This document shows, in pieces, positions 1 through 10,545 of a stretch of 64,000 bases of DNA. The translations under genes were made by a program, and so were the position numbers. The stretch is from Unio delphinus (lineage: Eukaryota > Mollusca > Bivalvia > Unionida > Unionidae), in NCBI GenBank assembly GCA_029339505.1, contig JAQISU010000003.1, positions 22,223,001 through 22,287,000 of the forward strand, given 5' to 3'. Position 1 is the first letter of the stretch; each line of letters starts with the position of its first letter. The notes below the pieces were generated by a model that ran no database searches, had not been told where the DNA came from, and saw only the letters and a list, made by a program, of their open reading frames with translations.

Positions 1-254
1 AAATTGCCCATTGAAATTAGACACAAAGACACTAATCCTTTTCAAGATTGCTCTTAAAATCACCTTTTTTGAATGCAAGAACAAACTTGAAGACCTAATA
101 ATATTTCCTACCTTAAATATTTTCAGCATGTTTTTTATGTTTTCTAATTTTATAGTGTTTTTTTTTTGTTGTTTTGTAGTCACATCATTATATGTTGTAA
201 AGTGTTTAGAGCTTCTAAAAATTAGGCACTATACAAAGTCCTCATTATTATTAT
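1..254 (+). mobile_element. LINE 3' end (CR1/L2/Jockey-like), cut by window edge
   Basis: This is the last part of a non-LTR retrotransposon reverse-transcriptase ORF plus its 3' tail. The first frame reads KLPIEIRHKDTNPFQDCS and then stops. The reverse-strand LINE at 54345-55520 has the matching stretch KLLIELRH-DSDAIQECS. After the coding remnant comes a tail, GTAAAGTGTTTAGAGCTTC...CTATACAAAGTCCTC, ending in (ATT)n; the same tail is seen at 49918-50056 and, inverted, at 54345-54440. Only the 3' end lies in the window, so truncation at the 5' side cannot be judged. The clade is inferred from the conserved C-terminal style and the ATT tail; I cannot separate CR1 from L2 or related clades by eye. 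Confidence 0.75.
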
Positions 255-540
255 AATATTAACATACATGTATATACATTTTGATTTGTATCAATACTTT
301 TTGGGTTTGTTTTGGGAAGGCTTAATCTTCCTGAAGTTTTTTTGCAAGACTGTATCTTTACATTTTTATAACTTAGTTTTTCATCTGTACCCAATGTTGA
401 CTTAATCTGCTGGGCATTCCTATAAATAGACATTCCTTTCATTAGTTATGACTAATAAATGTTGACATTAATTTAGTCACATTTGTTATTGAAAAGCAAA
501 GTGGCTTAAAGGAACCATTTCATGGCACAGCATACAATAC

Positions 541-1016
541 TCTGCATGTTTCGAATATGTATACAGTATTCATAGTCACATATGTACTGAAATCACAGTC
601 ACATGTATACTGTATTCAGTCACGTGTACAGTAATCACAGTCACATATGTACAGTAATCAGTCACATGTTCACAATCACATGTGTATAGTTAATAATCAC
701 ATGTATACAGTTGTTGTTATTATAGGGTTTAACGCCAATTTCAGCACACGATAGGTGATACATGGTGGCCAGTATTATTGGTGGAGGAAGAACCCGGGAA
801 AACTTCCGGAAAGAACCACGACCCACGAAAAGTTACTGGCAAGCTTTATCACATAACTACATTAGCCGAATCTTAGACTCGAACCCACGCAGACAAAGGT
901 GAGATGGCACTGATCTGTAATGTAAAACGCTTTAGACCACTCGGCCACTTGGGGTCCCCACACGTGTACAATAATCATAGTCACATGTATACAGTATTTA
1001 CCTCACATGGATACAG
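541..1016. repeat. Degenerate minisatellite split by a SINE
   Basis: Loose repeats of a roughly 20-30 bp motif, approximately AGTCACATGTATACAGTAAT, run from 541 to 711 and resume at 960-1016 with the same motif. The gap is filled by a reverse-strand SINE (712-959). The array therefore existed before the SINE insertion. Confidence 0.7.
712..959 (-). mobile_element. tRNA-derived SINE, family B (copy 1)
   Basis: Read on the minus strand, the element starts with a tRNA-like head: box A TGGCCGAGTGGTCTAAAGCG and box B GGGTTCGAGTCTAAG, spaced as in a tRNA with a long variable arm (Leu/Ser type). A body follows containing AAGCTTGCCAGTA and a GGTTTCCCGG-like stretch, with the 3' end TTGGCGTTAAACC. 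Eight more full or partial copies occur in this window. The element is not an intact tRNA gene because the acceptor stem is not closed. It would be transcribed by RNA polymerase III and mobilised by a LINE (family knowledge). Confidence 0.85.
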
Positions 1017-1651
1017 AGCTTTCTCTAAGATTTAGCAAGGGGAGTCATATACACGTTTTGTTTATAACTTAGAGTTTAGCTTTGAAAACTTTGAGCAATT
1101 ACATGGGATCAGTTACTTTAAAAAAAGCAGTAATCAATTAAATTATAATTATACATGTATTGAAAATTTAAATTACAATTGTTCAGTTTTGGTGAGGGTA
1201 GTAATTGATAAAATATTAATAACCTTGCTTCTAGCTCTGGAAAACTTGGACCAGTCTTGGGATTAGAAATTTTAAAAATACCTGCAATCAATTAAATTCC
1301 AATTATTTGTGCAAATTTAGATAAGAGTTGCTTGAATTTGAGGAGTTATTGATAAAATGACATTACTTGCTGGAATGTGGGCAATTACTGCATTTTTAAC
1401 TCCTGATCATATTTCTTTAAAAATATAGAATTACATGTTTTAATCTTTATGCTTAAATTAATGCATGTATCTTCATGACTGGGTGTGCTTTGGAATTTGG
1501 GAACAACACTGCATAGATAAAGAGGCTCTAAGTTACATTTACCATACTTAGTTGTGGTAATATTTAGTTCAACTACTTAGACCTAGATGTGTAGTCATGC
1601 AATGCATTGGTAGATCTGGACCAGTTCAGTATGTTAGGAGTAATAAATCAT
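1017..1651. other. Unique AT-rich sequence
   Basis: No gene or clear repeat is visible. There are two loosely similar stretches around 1090-1200 and 1230-1340 (CAATTAAATT with TTGATAAAAT), which may be an old duplication. Confidence 0.5.
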
Positions 1652-1697
1652 AGACCCTGTAAATGCTGTTGGATTATGTGATGGCAGATCAGGGTCT
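1652..1697. repeat. Short inverted-end element (family S, copy 1)
   Basis: A 46-bp unit with inverted ends AGACCCTG and CAGGGTCT. Read on the reverse strand it continues as ATCTGCCATCACATAAT. The same ends and core recur at 12890-12934, 17995-18036 and 18079-18120. Function unknown. Confidence 0.6.
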
Positions 1698-1885
1698 TTG
1701 CTGTTTGCAGTCAAACTTAACTTATATGTGAGTATATATGGTACATGTTCTATTTATATAATATACCTCTTAGGTGTAAAATCAATGCCTTCAGCATCAT
1801 TTGAAATAGTGTGATCACTGTATTATGACATCATTGATATGACATCATTTGCTACCTAAGTGTATTGTAGCACTAGAATTCTGGA

Positions 1886-2106
1886 AAAAATATGTCAGCA
1901 CAAGATAGACTGTATATGGCGAACAGTATAAGTGGCAAAGGAAGAACCAGGAAATCCCCCAGTAAGAACCACTTACCGACAGGAAACTTCTTGCATCTTT
2001 CTCATAAATTCACCCTTGGCTGAGCCCACAATTTGAACCTATCCTATACAGACAGGTGATATGGCAGTGATTGGTAAATTCAAGCGCTATCCACCATTTG
2101 GGATAG
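1886..2106 (-). mobile_element. tRNA-derived SINE, family B (copy 3, diverged)
   Basis: Recognised by collinear landmarks shared with the other copies: GTCAGCACAAGATAG, GGAAGAACCAGGAAA, ACTTCTTGCATC, GGTGATATGGCAGTGATTGG and the CCACCATTTGGG head. It is much more mutated than the 8153-8408 copy, and box A is damaged. Confidence 0.7.
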
Positions 2107-2285
2107 TGGTAGCTTACTTTTTCCTTTTCTTTGCGACAAAAGGATTCTTACTTAGGATTGCAAAAAAATTAATGTCAGCCTCTACTTTTTAAAATGAGTT
2201 TGGATTGCTTGTACTCATAACGATGCAAAAATTATTCAGAGTTTTTAAAAACCAGTTCCCATTTGAGCATATCTACAATGTATTA

Positions 2286-3060
2286 GGATTATAGGTTTGG
2301 GTATTGGTTGAAATTCGAAGTAGTAGGTACAAGGGTATGTTGAAATAGTAGGGTACATGGATATTGGTTGAAATTCAAAATAGTAGGGTATATAGGTATG
2401 GGTATTGGTTGAAATTCCAAATAGTAGGGTACGCTGGGTATGGGTATTGGTTAGGGCCTAACCGAGTAGATAATTTTAGCCGAGTACCGAATCAGAATAT
2501 TTGGATGTGCTTTTTGCCAGATCCGGGCACGAACTAGTAGTAGGTGCGACTCCGGAGAGTACCGTTTGTTTCATTATCGTATGTGAAGCTTAAACTTTTC
2601 GTGTACCGTATACCATATATATCGCATGAATTTTTTTTATTATTAACTTAAAGTATGTTTTAAAAACTTTTTTTTAAAAAAAAAAGTTCGATATTTATTG
2701 AATTATTTATCTTGAATAGTACAGAAAAACCAGATATTAGGTCGAAGTGAATGTCCGAGGCGATTTCCGGTTAGGCCCTAGTATTGGTTGAAATTCCAAA
2801 TAGTAGGGTACAAGGGTATGGGTATTGGTTAAAATTCCAAATAGTAGGGTACATGGGTATGGGTATTGGTTGAAATTCAAAATAATAGGGTGTATAGGTA
2901 TTGGTTGAAATTCCAAATGGTAGGGTACATGGGTATGGGTATTGGTTGAAATTCCAAATAGTAGGGTACATGGGTATGGGTATTGGTTGAAATTCAAAAT
3001 AGTAGGGTACATGGGTATGGATATTGGTTGAAATTCTAAGTAGTAGGATGCATATGATTG
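2286..3060. repeat. 41-bp minisatellite interrupted by a hAT element
   Basis: About 11 units built on GGTATTGGTTGAAATTC followed by CAAATAGTAGGGTACATGG. Units lie both left (2286-2451) and right (2781-3060) of a DNA transposon at 2452-2780. Start-to-start spacing of clean units is 41 bp. Open frames on the minus strand through this region are by-products of the repeat. Confidence 0.9.
2452..2780 (+). mobile_element. Non-autonomous hAT element, family 1 (329 bp)
   Basis: The ends are perfect 13-bp terminal inverted repeats, TAGGGCCTAACCG and its complement. They are flanked by an 8-bp target-site duplication GTATTGGT at 2444-2451 and 2781-2788. The 8-bp duplication and the YARNG-type tip (TAGGG) are hallmarks of the hAT superfamily. 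There is no transposase; the interior is AT-rich with CCGAGTACCGA-type subterminal motifs. A diverged second copy in opposite orientation is at 39612-39975. The element landed inside an existing tandem array. Confidence 0.92.
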
Positions 3061-3185
3061 AGTATTTTGTGTATTGGTGAAAATTAAAGTAAAATGATAT
3101 ATAGGGCTGTGTTTGGAATCTGTTTAAATATAGATATACGTGCACAATGTTGTTTCTCATGGAGGCATTAAAAATAGTTTAGCTT

Positions 3186-3545
3186 TTAATATAAATGGTT
3201 ACTTCTTTTGGAGGCTTTACTTTTACTTTTTAGATATATGGGGTTGTTTCTCTTAGAGGCTTTGTTACTTTTTAGATGTACATGTATAAGGTTATTTCTC
3301 ATGGAGGTTATTCTGCCTTTTAGATTCCCGAGGTTATTTCTCTTGGAGGCTTTACTTTTACTTTTTAGATATATGGGGTTGTTTCTCTTAGAGGCTTTGT
3401 TACTTTTTAGATGTACATGTATAAGGTTATTTCTCATGGAGGTTATTCTGCCTTTTAGATTCCCGAGGTTACTTCTCTTGGAGGCTTGACTTGGTTTTTA
3501 GATATTCAAGGTTATTTCTCCTGGAGGCGTAACTTGGTTTACTTT
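3186..3545. repeat. Minisatellite with 135-bp higher-order unit
   Basis: Three related subunits of about 45 bp, each with a GGTTATTTCTC[TA]TGGAGG-like core, make a 135-bp block. The block repeats nearly exactly (start of block at 3211 and 3346). Open frames on both strands result from the period being a multiple of three. Confidence 0.88.
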
Positions 3546-3861
3546 AGATATAAAAGGGTCGTACCAAAGAGTTTCACTCCTGTTGAACCAATCATAGACT
3601 AGTCTGTCACTCTATATTATTTGAAAAACTTCTTAGTCAGCAGATATAATAATTTATATGATTATATTTAATTCATTGCTACTACTTTTTTTAATACTTT
3701 TGTCATGGAAGATTGGACAATTGACCAAATGTGCTTCTTCTTTAAATAAAGTCATTATTATTATTATATAAAAGTTGATAAGAATGGTTTATTTTCCTTT
3801 TTGCCTACAAGGAAAGTAATAAAATCAGGTCATTGTCAGTACATGTATATGGAAACTGGAG
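3546..3861. other. Unique sequence ending in (ATT)n
   Basis: No gene is seen. A stretch ending in AATAAAGTCATTATTATTAT (near 3745-3765) resembles a retroposon 3' tail and may be the end of an old LINE or SINE, but I cannot match the upstream part to other copies. Confidence 0.35.
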
Positions 3862-6335
3862 AGTGGGGTAAAATTGTATCATTATCCATAGATGGAAAGG
3901 GGTGAAGACATGTCATTTTGGTAAAATTGTATCATTATCCATAGGTTGAAAGGGGTGGAGACATGTCATTTTGGTAAAGTTTGATCATGATCCATAGATA
4001 AAAAGAGGTGGAGACATATCATTTTGGTCAAGTTTGATCATTATCCATACTAGATGGAAAGGGGTGGAGACGTGTCATTTTGGTCAAGTTTGATCATTAT
4101 CCATAGATGGAAAAGGATGGAGACATGTCATTTTGGTAAAATTATATCATTATCCATAGATGGAAAGGGGTGTAGACATGTCATTTTGGTCAAGTTTGAT
4201 CATTATCCATAGATGGAAAGGGGTGGAGACATGTCATTTTGGTCACGTTTGATCATTATCCATAGATGGAAAGGGGTGAAGACATGTCATTTTGGTAAAA
4301 TTGTATCATTATCCATAGATTGAAAGGGGTGGAGACATGTCATTTTGGTAAAGTTTGATCATGATCCATAGATAGAAAGAGGTGGAGACATATCATTTTG
4401 GTCAAGTTTGATCATTATCCATACTAGATGGAAAGGGGTGGAGACGTGTCATTTTGGTAAAATTGTATCATTATCCATAGATGGAAAGGGGTGTAGACAT
4501 GTCATTTTGGTCAAGTTTGATCATTATCCATAGATTGAAAGAGGTGGAGACCTATCATTTTGGTCAAGTTTGATCATTATCCATACTAGATGGAAAGGGG
4601 TGGAGACGTGTCATTTTGGTCAAGTTTGATCATCATCCATAGATTGAAAGAGGTGGAGACCTATCATTTTGGTCAAGTTTGATCATTATCCATACTAGAT
4701 GGAAAGGGGTGGAGACGTGTCATTTTGGTCAAGTTTGATCATGATCCATAGATTAAAAGAGGTGGAGACATATCATTTTGGTCAAGTTTGATCATTATCC
4801 ATACTAGATGGAAAGGGGTGGAGACGTGTCATTTTGGTCAAGTTTGATCATTATCGATAGATGGAAAAGGATGGAGACATGTCATTTTGGTAAAATTATA
4901 TCATTATCCGTAGATGGAAAGGGGTGTAGACATGTCATTTTGGTCAAGTTTGATCATTATCCATAGATGGAAAGGGGTGGAGACATGTAATTTTGGTCAA
5001 GTTTGTTCATTATCAATAGATGGAAAGGGGTGTAGACATGTCATTTTGGTCAAGTTTGATCATTATCCATAGATGGAAAGGGGTGAAGACATGTCATTTT
5101 GGTAAAATTGTATCATTATCCATAGATTGAAAGGGGTGGAGACATGTCATTTTGGTAAAATTGTATCATTACATTATCCATAGATTGAAAGGGGTGGAGA
5201 CATGTCATTTTGGTAAAGTTTGATCATGATCCATAGATAGAAAGAGGTGGAGACATATCATTTTGGTCAAGTTTGATCATTATCCATACTAGATGGAAAG
5301 GGGTGGAGACGTGTCATTTTGGTCAAGTTTGATCATTATCCATAGATGGAAAAGGATGGAGACATGTCATTTTGGTAAAATTGTATCATTATCCATAGAT
5401 GGAAAGGGGTGTAGACATGTCATTTTGGTCAAGTTTGATCATTATCCATAGATTGAAAGAGGTGGAGACCTATCATTTTGGTCAAGTTTGATCATTATCC
5501 ATACTAGATGGAAAGGGGTGGAGATGTGTCATTTTGGTCAAGTTTGATCATTATCCATAGACGGAAAAGGATGGAGACATGTCATTTTGGTAAAATTGTA
5601 TCATTATCCATAGATGGAAAGGGGTGTAGACATGTCATTTTGGTCAAGTTTGATCATTATCCATAGATTGAAAGAGGTGGAGACCTATCATTTTGGTAAA
5701 GTTTGATCATTATCCATACTAGATGGAAAGGGGTGGAGACGTGTCATTTTGGTCAAGTTTGATCATTATCCATAGATGGAAAAGGATGGAGACATGTCAT
5801 TTTGGTAAAATTGTATCATTATCCATAGATGGAAAGGGGTGTAGACATGTCATTTTGGTCAAGTTTGATCATTATCCATAGATGGAAAGGGGTGAAGACA
5901 TGTCATTTTGGTAAAATTGTATCATTATCCATAGATTGAAAGGGGTGGAGACATGTCATTTTGGTAAAGTTTGATCATGATCCATAGATAGAAAGAGGTG
6001 GAGACATATCATTTTGGTCAAGTTTGATCATTATCCATACTAGATGGAAAGGGGTGGAGACGTGTCATTTTGGTCAAGTTTGATCATTGTCCATAGATGG
6101 AAAAGGATGGAGACATGTCATTTTGGTAAAATTGTATCATTATCCATAGATGGAAAGGGGTGTAGACATGTCATTTTGGTCAAGTTTGTTCATTATCAAT
6201 AGATGGAAAGGGGTGTAGACATGTCATTTTGGTCAAGTTTGATCAATATCTATAGATAGAAAGGGGTGGAGACATGTCATTTTGGTCAAGTTTGATTATT
6301 ATCTGTAGATGGAGAGGGGTGGGGACATGGCATAA
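3862..6335. repeat. Large 53-bp minisatellite with higher-order structure
   Basis: About 46 head-to-tail units of about 53 bp built on TGTCATTTTGGTCAAGTTTG and ATCATTATCCATAGATGG. Several unit types can be told apart: GTGAAGACATG, GATCATGATCC, AGAGGTGGAGACATATC, and an insert-bearing ATACTAGATGG unit of about 56 bp. The ordered block of these four types recurs at about 3891, 4264, 5071 and 5881, showing that amplification involved multi-unit blocks. No long open frame crosses the array. Confidence 0.95.
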
Positions 6336-6764
6336 TATTACTGGTAAGCATGCATTTGTCAGTATTTTCCCCCAGAGTTATGTTTGCAAGGCCTCTTTCA
6401 AATGATTGAGTTATTTATCTGAGAACTATTTTTTAGTGTAATTAGCGATTGTGTCAATGTAAAGTGCATGTAAACCAAAAGTAGCATTGTTAGTACAAGC
6501 TTGTAATGGTAAAGTCTAGATGTTATGAATGTTTAAAAATGAGAATATACTTGCTGACTCCAGTTACAAATACATATCTATGACAGTCATGTTTGTTCTA
6601 TTGACCTACATTTATTCAGCTCATATTTTGAATGCCTGGCATACTTTAAAGGTGTCAGCCATGTTAACTGTATACCCTATTGTAAGTCAGGTTCAGCTGC
6701 ATAGACTTTGCCATTGCATACTCAGTAACATGCCAGCATATCAGGGTTGATTTTTGTTGTACTG
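6336..6764. other. Unique sequence, no gene recognised
   Basis: A 73-codon open frame (6529-6750) has no recognisable domain and no support. Nothing else is visible. Confidence 0.4.
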
Positions 6765-7760
6765 ATCATGAACATGGCAGTCATTACTAGAAATGTAATG
6801 GCCTTTAAATGACTTAATTTAATAAACTTTTTCAGAATTTGACCATATTGAACAGAAAAAAAATATTTAAATAACACTGATGCACCATCAAGTATGGCTG
6901 CCATTGCTAGAAATAAAATGACTTTTAAATGACTTAATTTACAAAACTACTTAACGTAATTTGACCAAATTAAACAGGAAGCATTCTGGCATAAAATTGA
7001 TTAAAATGACACTGGTGCACCCTCAAGTATGGCTGCCATTACTAAAAATAGAATGACCTTTAACTGACTTCATTTAATATACCACTATGCAGCTTTAAAA
7101 ACAAAAAATAGGTAAACATTTTTTTACAAAAATTAAAATATTCTTTAACAAAAAACACTCAAAAAAAATTAATGAAATTGACAGACTATATCCTGGCATA
7201 AAGTTGTTTCAAATTTGTAGAAATGCTGGCGATTTGGCATTTAATATTGTCGCTGTTATTATACACAATTTGGCAGAACATTTGATAGAAATCGTCTTGC
7301 TACAAATGCTTTTAAATTATATAGCTCTTGCCACTATGCAATACAATAGTGTTGCTTTTGCAAAATATAGAAAAATCTTTGAATAGCATCATCTATTGAG
7401 TTGCTAATGCCAAACAAAAATATATGCATTTTTGGTCAGCCAACCGCCCATTTACCATTGCCAACCCAAGCATTTTTTTTCCCCACGGTAGAAAAAAAAT
7501 CAAAACAAATCACATTAAAGATATGTTTTTAAAGAGATTTTTTAAATAACAACCCAGCTATGCTAATTTTAAAACTGGTGCAATATGAAACACACATTAA
7601 TGTTTGTCCGAACAAGTTTTTGCTAAATTTAGTTGAAATTATTCTGTCTGAAGGTAGTTCATTTTTGTAGAAATGTTGCCAATCCTTCATAAAATATGGT
7701 CATTACCTAAAATAGAAACTGCTCAAAAGACCTTGACCATCTTGCAGGGACAGCATTTTT
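6765..7760. repeat. Dispersed degenerate repeat, family D (copy 1)
   Basis: Irregular, partly tandem modules share landmarks: TATGGCTGCCATTACTA, AAATGACTTAATTTA, AATTTGACCAAATT and CATTCTGGCATAAA. Modules recur at roughly 120-130 bp spacing from 6770 to about 7100 and then decay. Related text occurs at 45090-45930. No inverted ends or coding capacity is visible. I suspect a widespread, ancient repeat family but cannot name it. Confidence 0.6.
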
Positions 7761-8152
7761 GCACAGATTCCTTTCAAGATTTGAAATGATATTAATAAGG
7801 CCATCATACATGGATGCAAGTACAAAAATCTGAAGAAACATTGAAACATTTGTTTTCATAACATATACTGTAAACAGCATTGAAAGAAATTTAAGTAATT
7901 TATACTACTATTGATCAGGTGTTTTGACCAGTTGTTCTTGCATGTGGCTATTGGACTAAGGTGAGCGATTGAGGCCAACTTTGTCCTCTTGTTTACATTT
8001 TATAATAAGGTTTCAAATTTCTGGATAGAATTAGTTGTACAGTTTCAGGGTGCAGAGATAATTGCATTAGCCAGTGGAAAAGATAAATATATTGGTTAAA
8101 ATTTATAAAAGCTCCTTTCTTTTAAAATTAAAATTAATAGTTTATAGGTTGT

Positions 8153-8408
8153 TTTTGTTTTGTTTTTTTATGGTTTAACGCCATTTTTCAGCACAATATA
8201 TAGGCTATACATGGCGGCCAGTATTAGTGGTGGAGGAAGAAACCGGAAAAACCCCGGAAAGAACCACCGACCCACGAGAAGCTACTGGCAAGCTTTCTCA
8301 CTTAACTACATTAGCCGAATCTTAGACTCGAACCCACGCAGACAGAGGTGAGATGGCAGTGGTCCGTAACGGACAGCGCTTTAGACCACTCGGCCACTCG
8401 GGGCCCCC
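8153..8408 (-). mobile_element. tRNA-derived SINE, family B (copy 2, complete)
   Basis: The best-preserved family B copy. A perfect 14-bp target-site duplication AGTTTATAGGTTGT flanks it (8139-8152 and 8409-8422). On the minus strand the head is GGGGGCCCCGAGTGGCCGAG, box B is GGGTTCGAGTCTAAG, and the 3' end runs TGGCGTTAAACC into an A-rich tail with interspersed C. The long duplication and A-rich tail point to target-primed reverse transcription by a LINE partner (family knowledge). Confidence 0.95.
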
Positions 8409-8547
8409 AGTTTATAGGTTGTAAACTTTGTATTGGAGCAGTCATTGGAACATAATGATTTTGTTATTTATTTGTACCAGTTTATTTGCAGGTAAGTAAA
8501 TTTAGCAATTACAGATAGTTCAGCACATCCTGAATGCTATGTTTATG

Positions 8548-8868
8548 TGGCCTAGTTGTTTAAGTATCTGCCTTGGATGTGGGAGGTTGCAGGTTCAAAC
8601 CCTGGCTGAGTCATATCAAAGACTTAATTTTGTAAAAATGGTACTAGCAACTGCCTAAATTGCTGGGTGCTCATCACTAAGAAGTTAGTGTTAGGATTGG
8701 TCGTCCATGTGTCAGGATAATTTGACTGGGTGGGACATCATGCTGTAGATCTGCTGCATGATGCCCCAGCTGCTAAATATCACTATAAACTGTCATACTA
8801 CAGACATATTAGGATATGACTGAAGTTTTAAAAATGTGCTACATTAAAAATCCAAAACATATACACAT
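8548..8868 (+). mobile_element. tRNA-derived SINE, family A (copy 1)
   Basis: Family A head with box A TGGCCTAGTTGTTTAAGTAT and box B GCAGGTTCAAACCCTG. The body contains AATGGTACTAGCAACTGCC, GTGTTAGGATTGGTCG, GACATCATGC and TCACTATAAACTG, with the 3' end GCTACATTAAAAATCC. Diverged relative to the 51428-51751 copy. Confidence 0.88.
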
Positions 8869-9189
8869 GCTAGATTTTTTAACAACCAATGGACCAAAAG
8901 TTAGATTATAAAGAAATGTTCATTAAATTCATTGAATTAAAATCTCAAAGCATTAAAAAGGACAGTCAAGTGGATGCAGGTTAACTCGTCTATGGATCAT
9001 GCATTGACAAGTCAAAAAATGGAAGTTGATTGGTCTTGTTACCGACAATTTTTTTACACAAGAAATTTCCCAAATTTATATGAGATGGACAGGACTTCTC
9101 ATCAGGCGTGTACCTTTTGCTGGAGAATTACATGAGTAAATGACCACTTTCACTCTTATATCTGAGCTTCAAGTAGAAGAGTGATTGAA

Positions 9190-9362
9190 AGTACTTTACG
9201 GATCACCTCTGACCAAGTGGGTCCGAGTCTCGGACTCGGCCAGTGTGGGTATGTAAGAAAGCTTGCCAGTAGCTTCCTGTGGGTCTGTGATTCTTACTGG
9301 GTTTTCCCTGGTCAATTGTCCACCAGTTATACTGGCTATCATTTGTTAAACCCAGAACAATA
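9190..9362 (+). mobile_element. tRNA-derived SINE, family B (copy 4, 5'-truncated)
   Basis: Plus-strand copy lacking box A. It contains GGTCCGAGTCTCGGACTCGG in place of box B, then AAGCTTGCCAGTAGCTTCC and the end TTGTTAAACCCAGAAC. The landmarks are collinear with the full copy. Confidence 0.8.
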
Positions 9363-10393
9363 ACAATCTTTCCAGCTTGTGGCTGTTATTTCATGTCTCT
9401 TGAGATAAATGTGCATTCAGAGCATATAATAAACATTTTGTAATATTAAAATAAATTCAGCTGAAAAATTATTTCATGATTTGTGTAATTGATGTTATTC
9501 ATCGTAAAGCCACATTGTATACAAAATTACCACTTATTGTTGCCTAATTTTTCATATAAGACATCCTTGACTAGAAGGTTTGACAAGAATTCCAGCTGAG
9601 AACTTTATGGCTAAATAGAAAACAATGAATGAATGTTATAATAATTCTATCAGAGAAAATTTAATAATTAAATTTGTCATGCCATTTCTTGGCAGTCTAT
9701 CATTCTTTGTGATAAATTATTATATGTGGTGAAAATCAATTCTTATTGCGAGGAAGAGATAAATTGATACTGTTTTCCAGTGACAAAACATGGGTGGCCA
9801 GGATAATAATTGTTTATTGTGGTGATAGGAGGGAGAAAGTATTTATGCAAAAGTGTTTTTAAAAAGACATCTTTTGTTTCCTCCCTGCGTATATATTTCT
9901 ATAGTTTTTTTTCTGAGTAATTTTCACTTTTAACTGTAATTAGTAATATAATAATTCAGTTTGTGATTTCACAAGTTTACCTTTAAAAATGAATGAAAGA
10001 GTGAATGGCTTTAAAAAGAAAAGAAACTAATAGGAGAATCATGAAGATCTGAAAGGTAAAAAATTAGACAAGAGAATAAAGAATTAAACATTGCAATAGT
10101 ATAGGATCAAAATATAAACTGCCACATTGCACTTATCTTAGCAATATGACTGGAAAATTGGTATAGCTCTTAAAAGATCAAAATCAAAATGCATTATTTT
10201 CATTCATGAAGTGACACTTCATTTTTCATGTCAATATTGTATCTCTAGTTAATAGTGACCTACATGTTATGTATAAATTACAATAATGATGGATGTTACT
10301 AATATTAATGAGGGTTGAGTGTTTTAATTAATTGATATATTATCATTTTACAAGTACACATATTAAACTTTCAGAAAGCTGACTAATCTCCCC
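9363..10393. other. Unique AT-rich sequence
   Basis: About 1 kb with no gene, array or recognisable mobile element. Confidence 0.5.
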
Positions 10394-10545
10394 TTAACAC
10401 ATTGACCCCTCGATGATTTTAGGAAATTCATTTAACACATTGACCCCTCGATGATTTTAGGAAATGCATTTAACACATTGACCCCTCGATGATTTTAGGA
10501 AATGCATTTAACACATTGACCCCTCGATGATTTTGCTGTTTTAGC
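10394..10545. repeat. 38-bp minisatellite, 4 units
   Basis: Four near-identical copies of TTAACACATTGACCCCTCGA followed by TGATTTTAGGAAATGCAT begin at 10394, 10432, 10470 and 10508. Very low divergence suggests recent expansion. Confidence 0.93.

Noticed and set aside
8330..8408. Possible Leu/Ser tRNA gene on the minus strand
   Set aside because: It is the head of a family B SINE repeated many times; cloverleaf ends do not pair.
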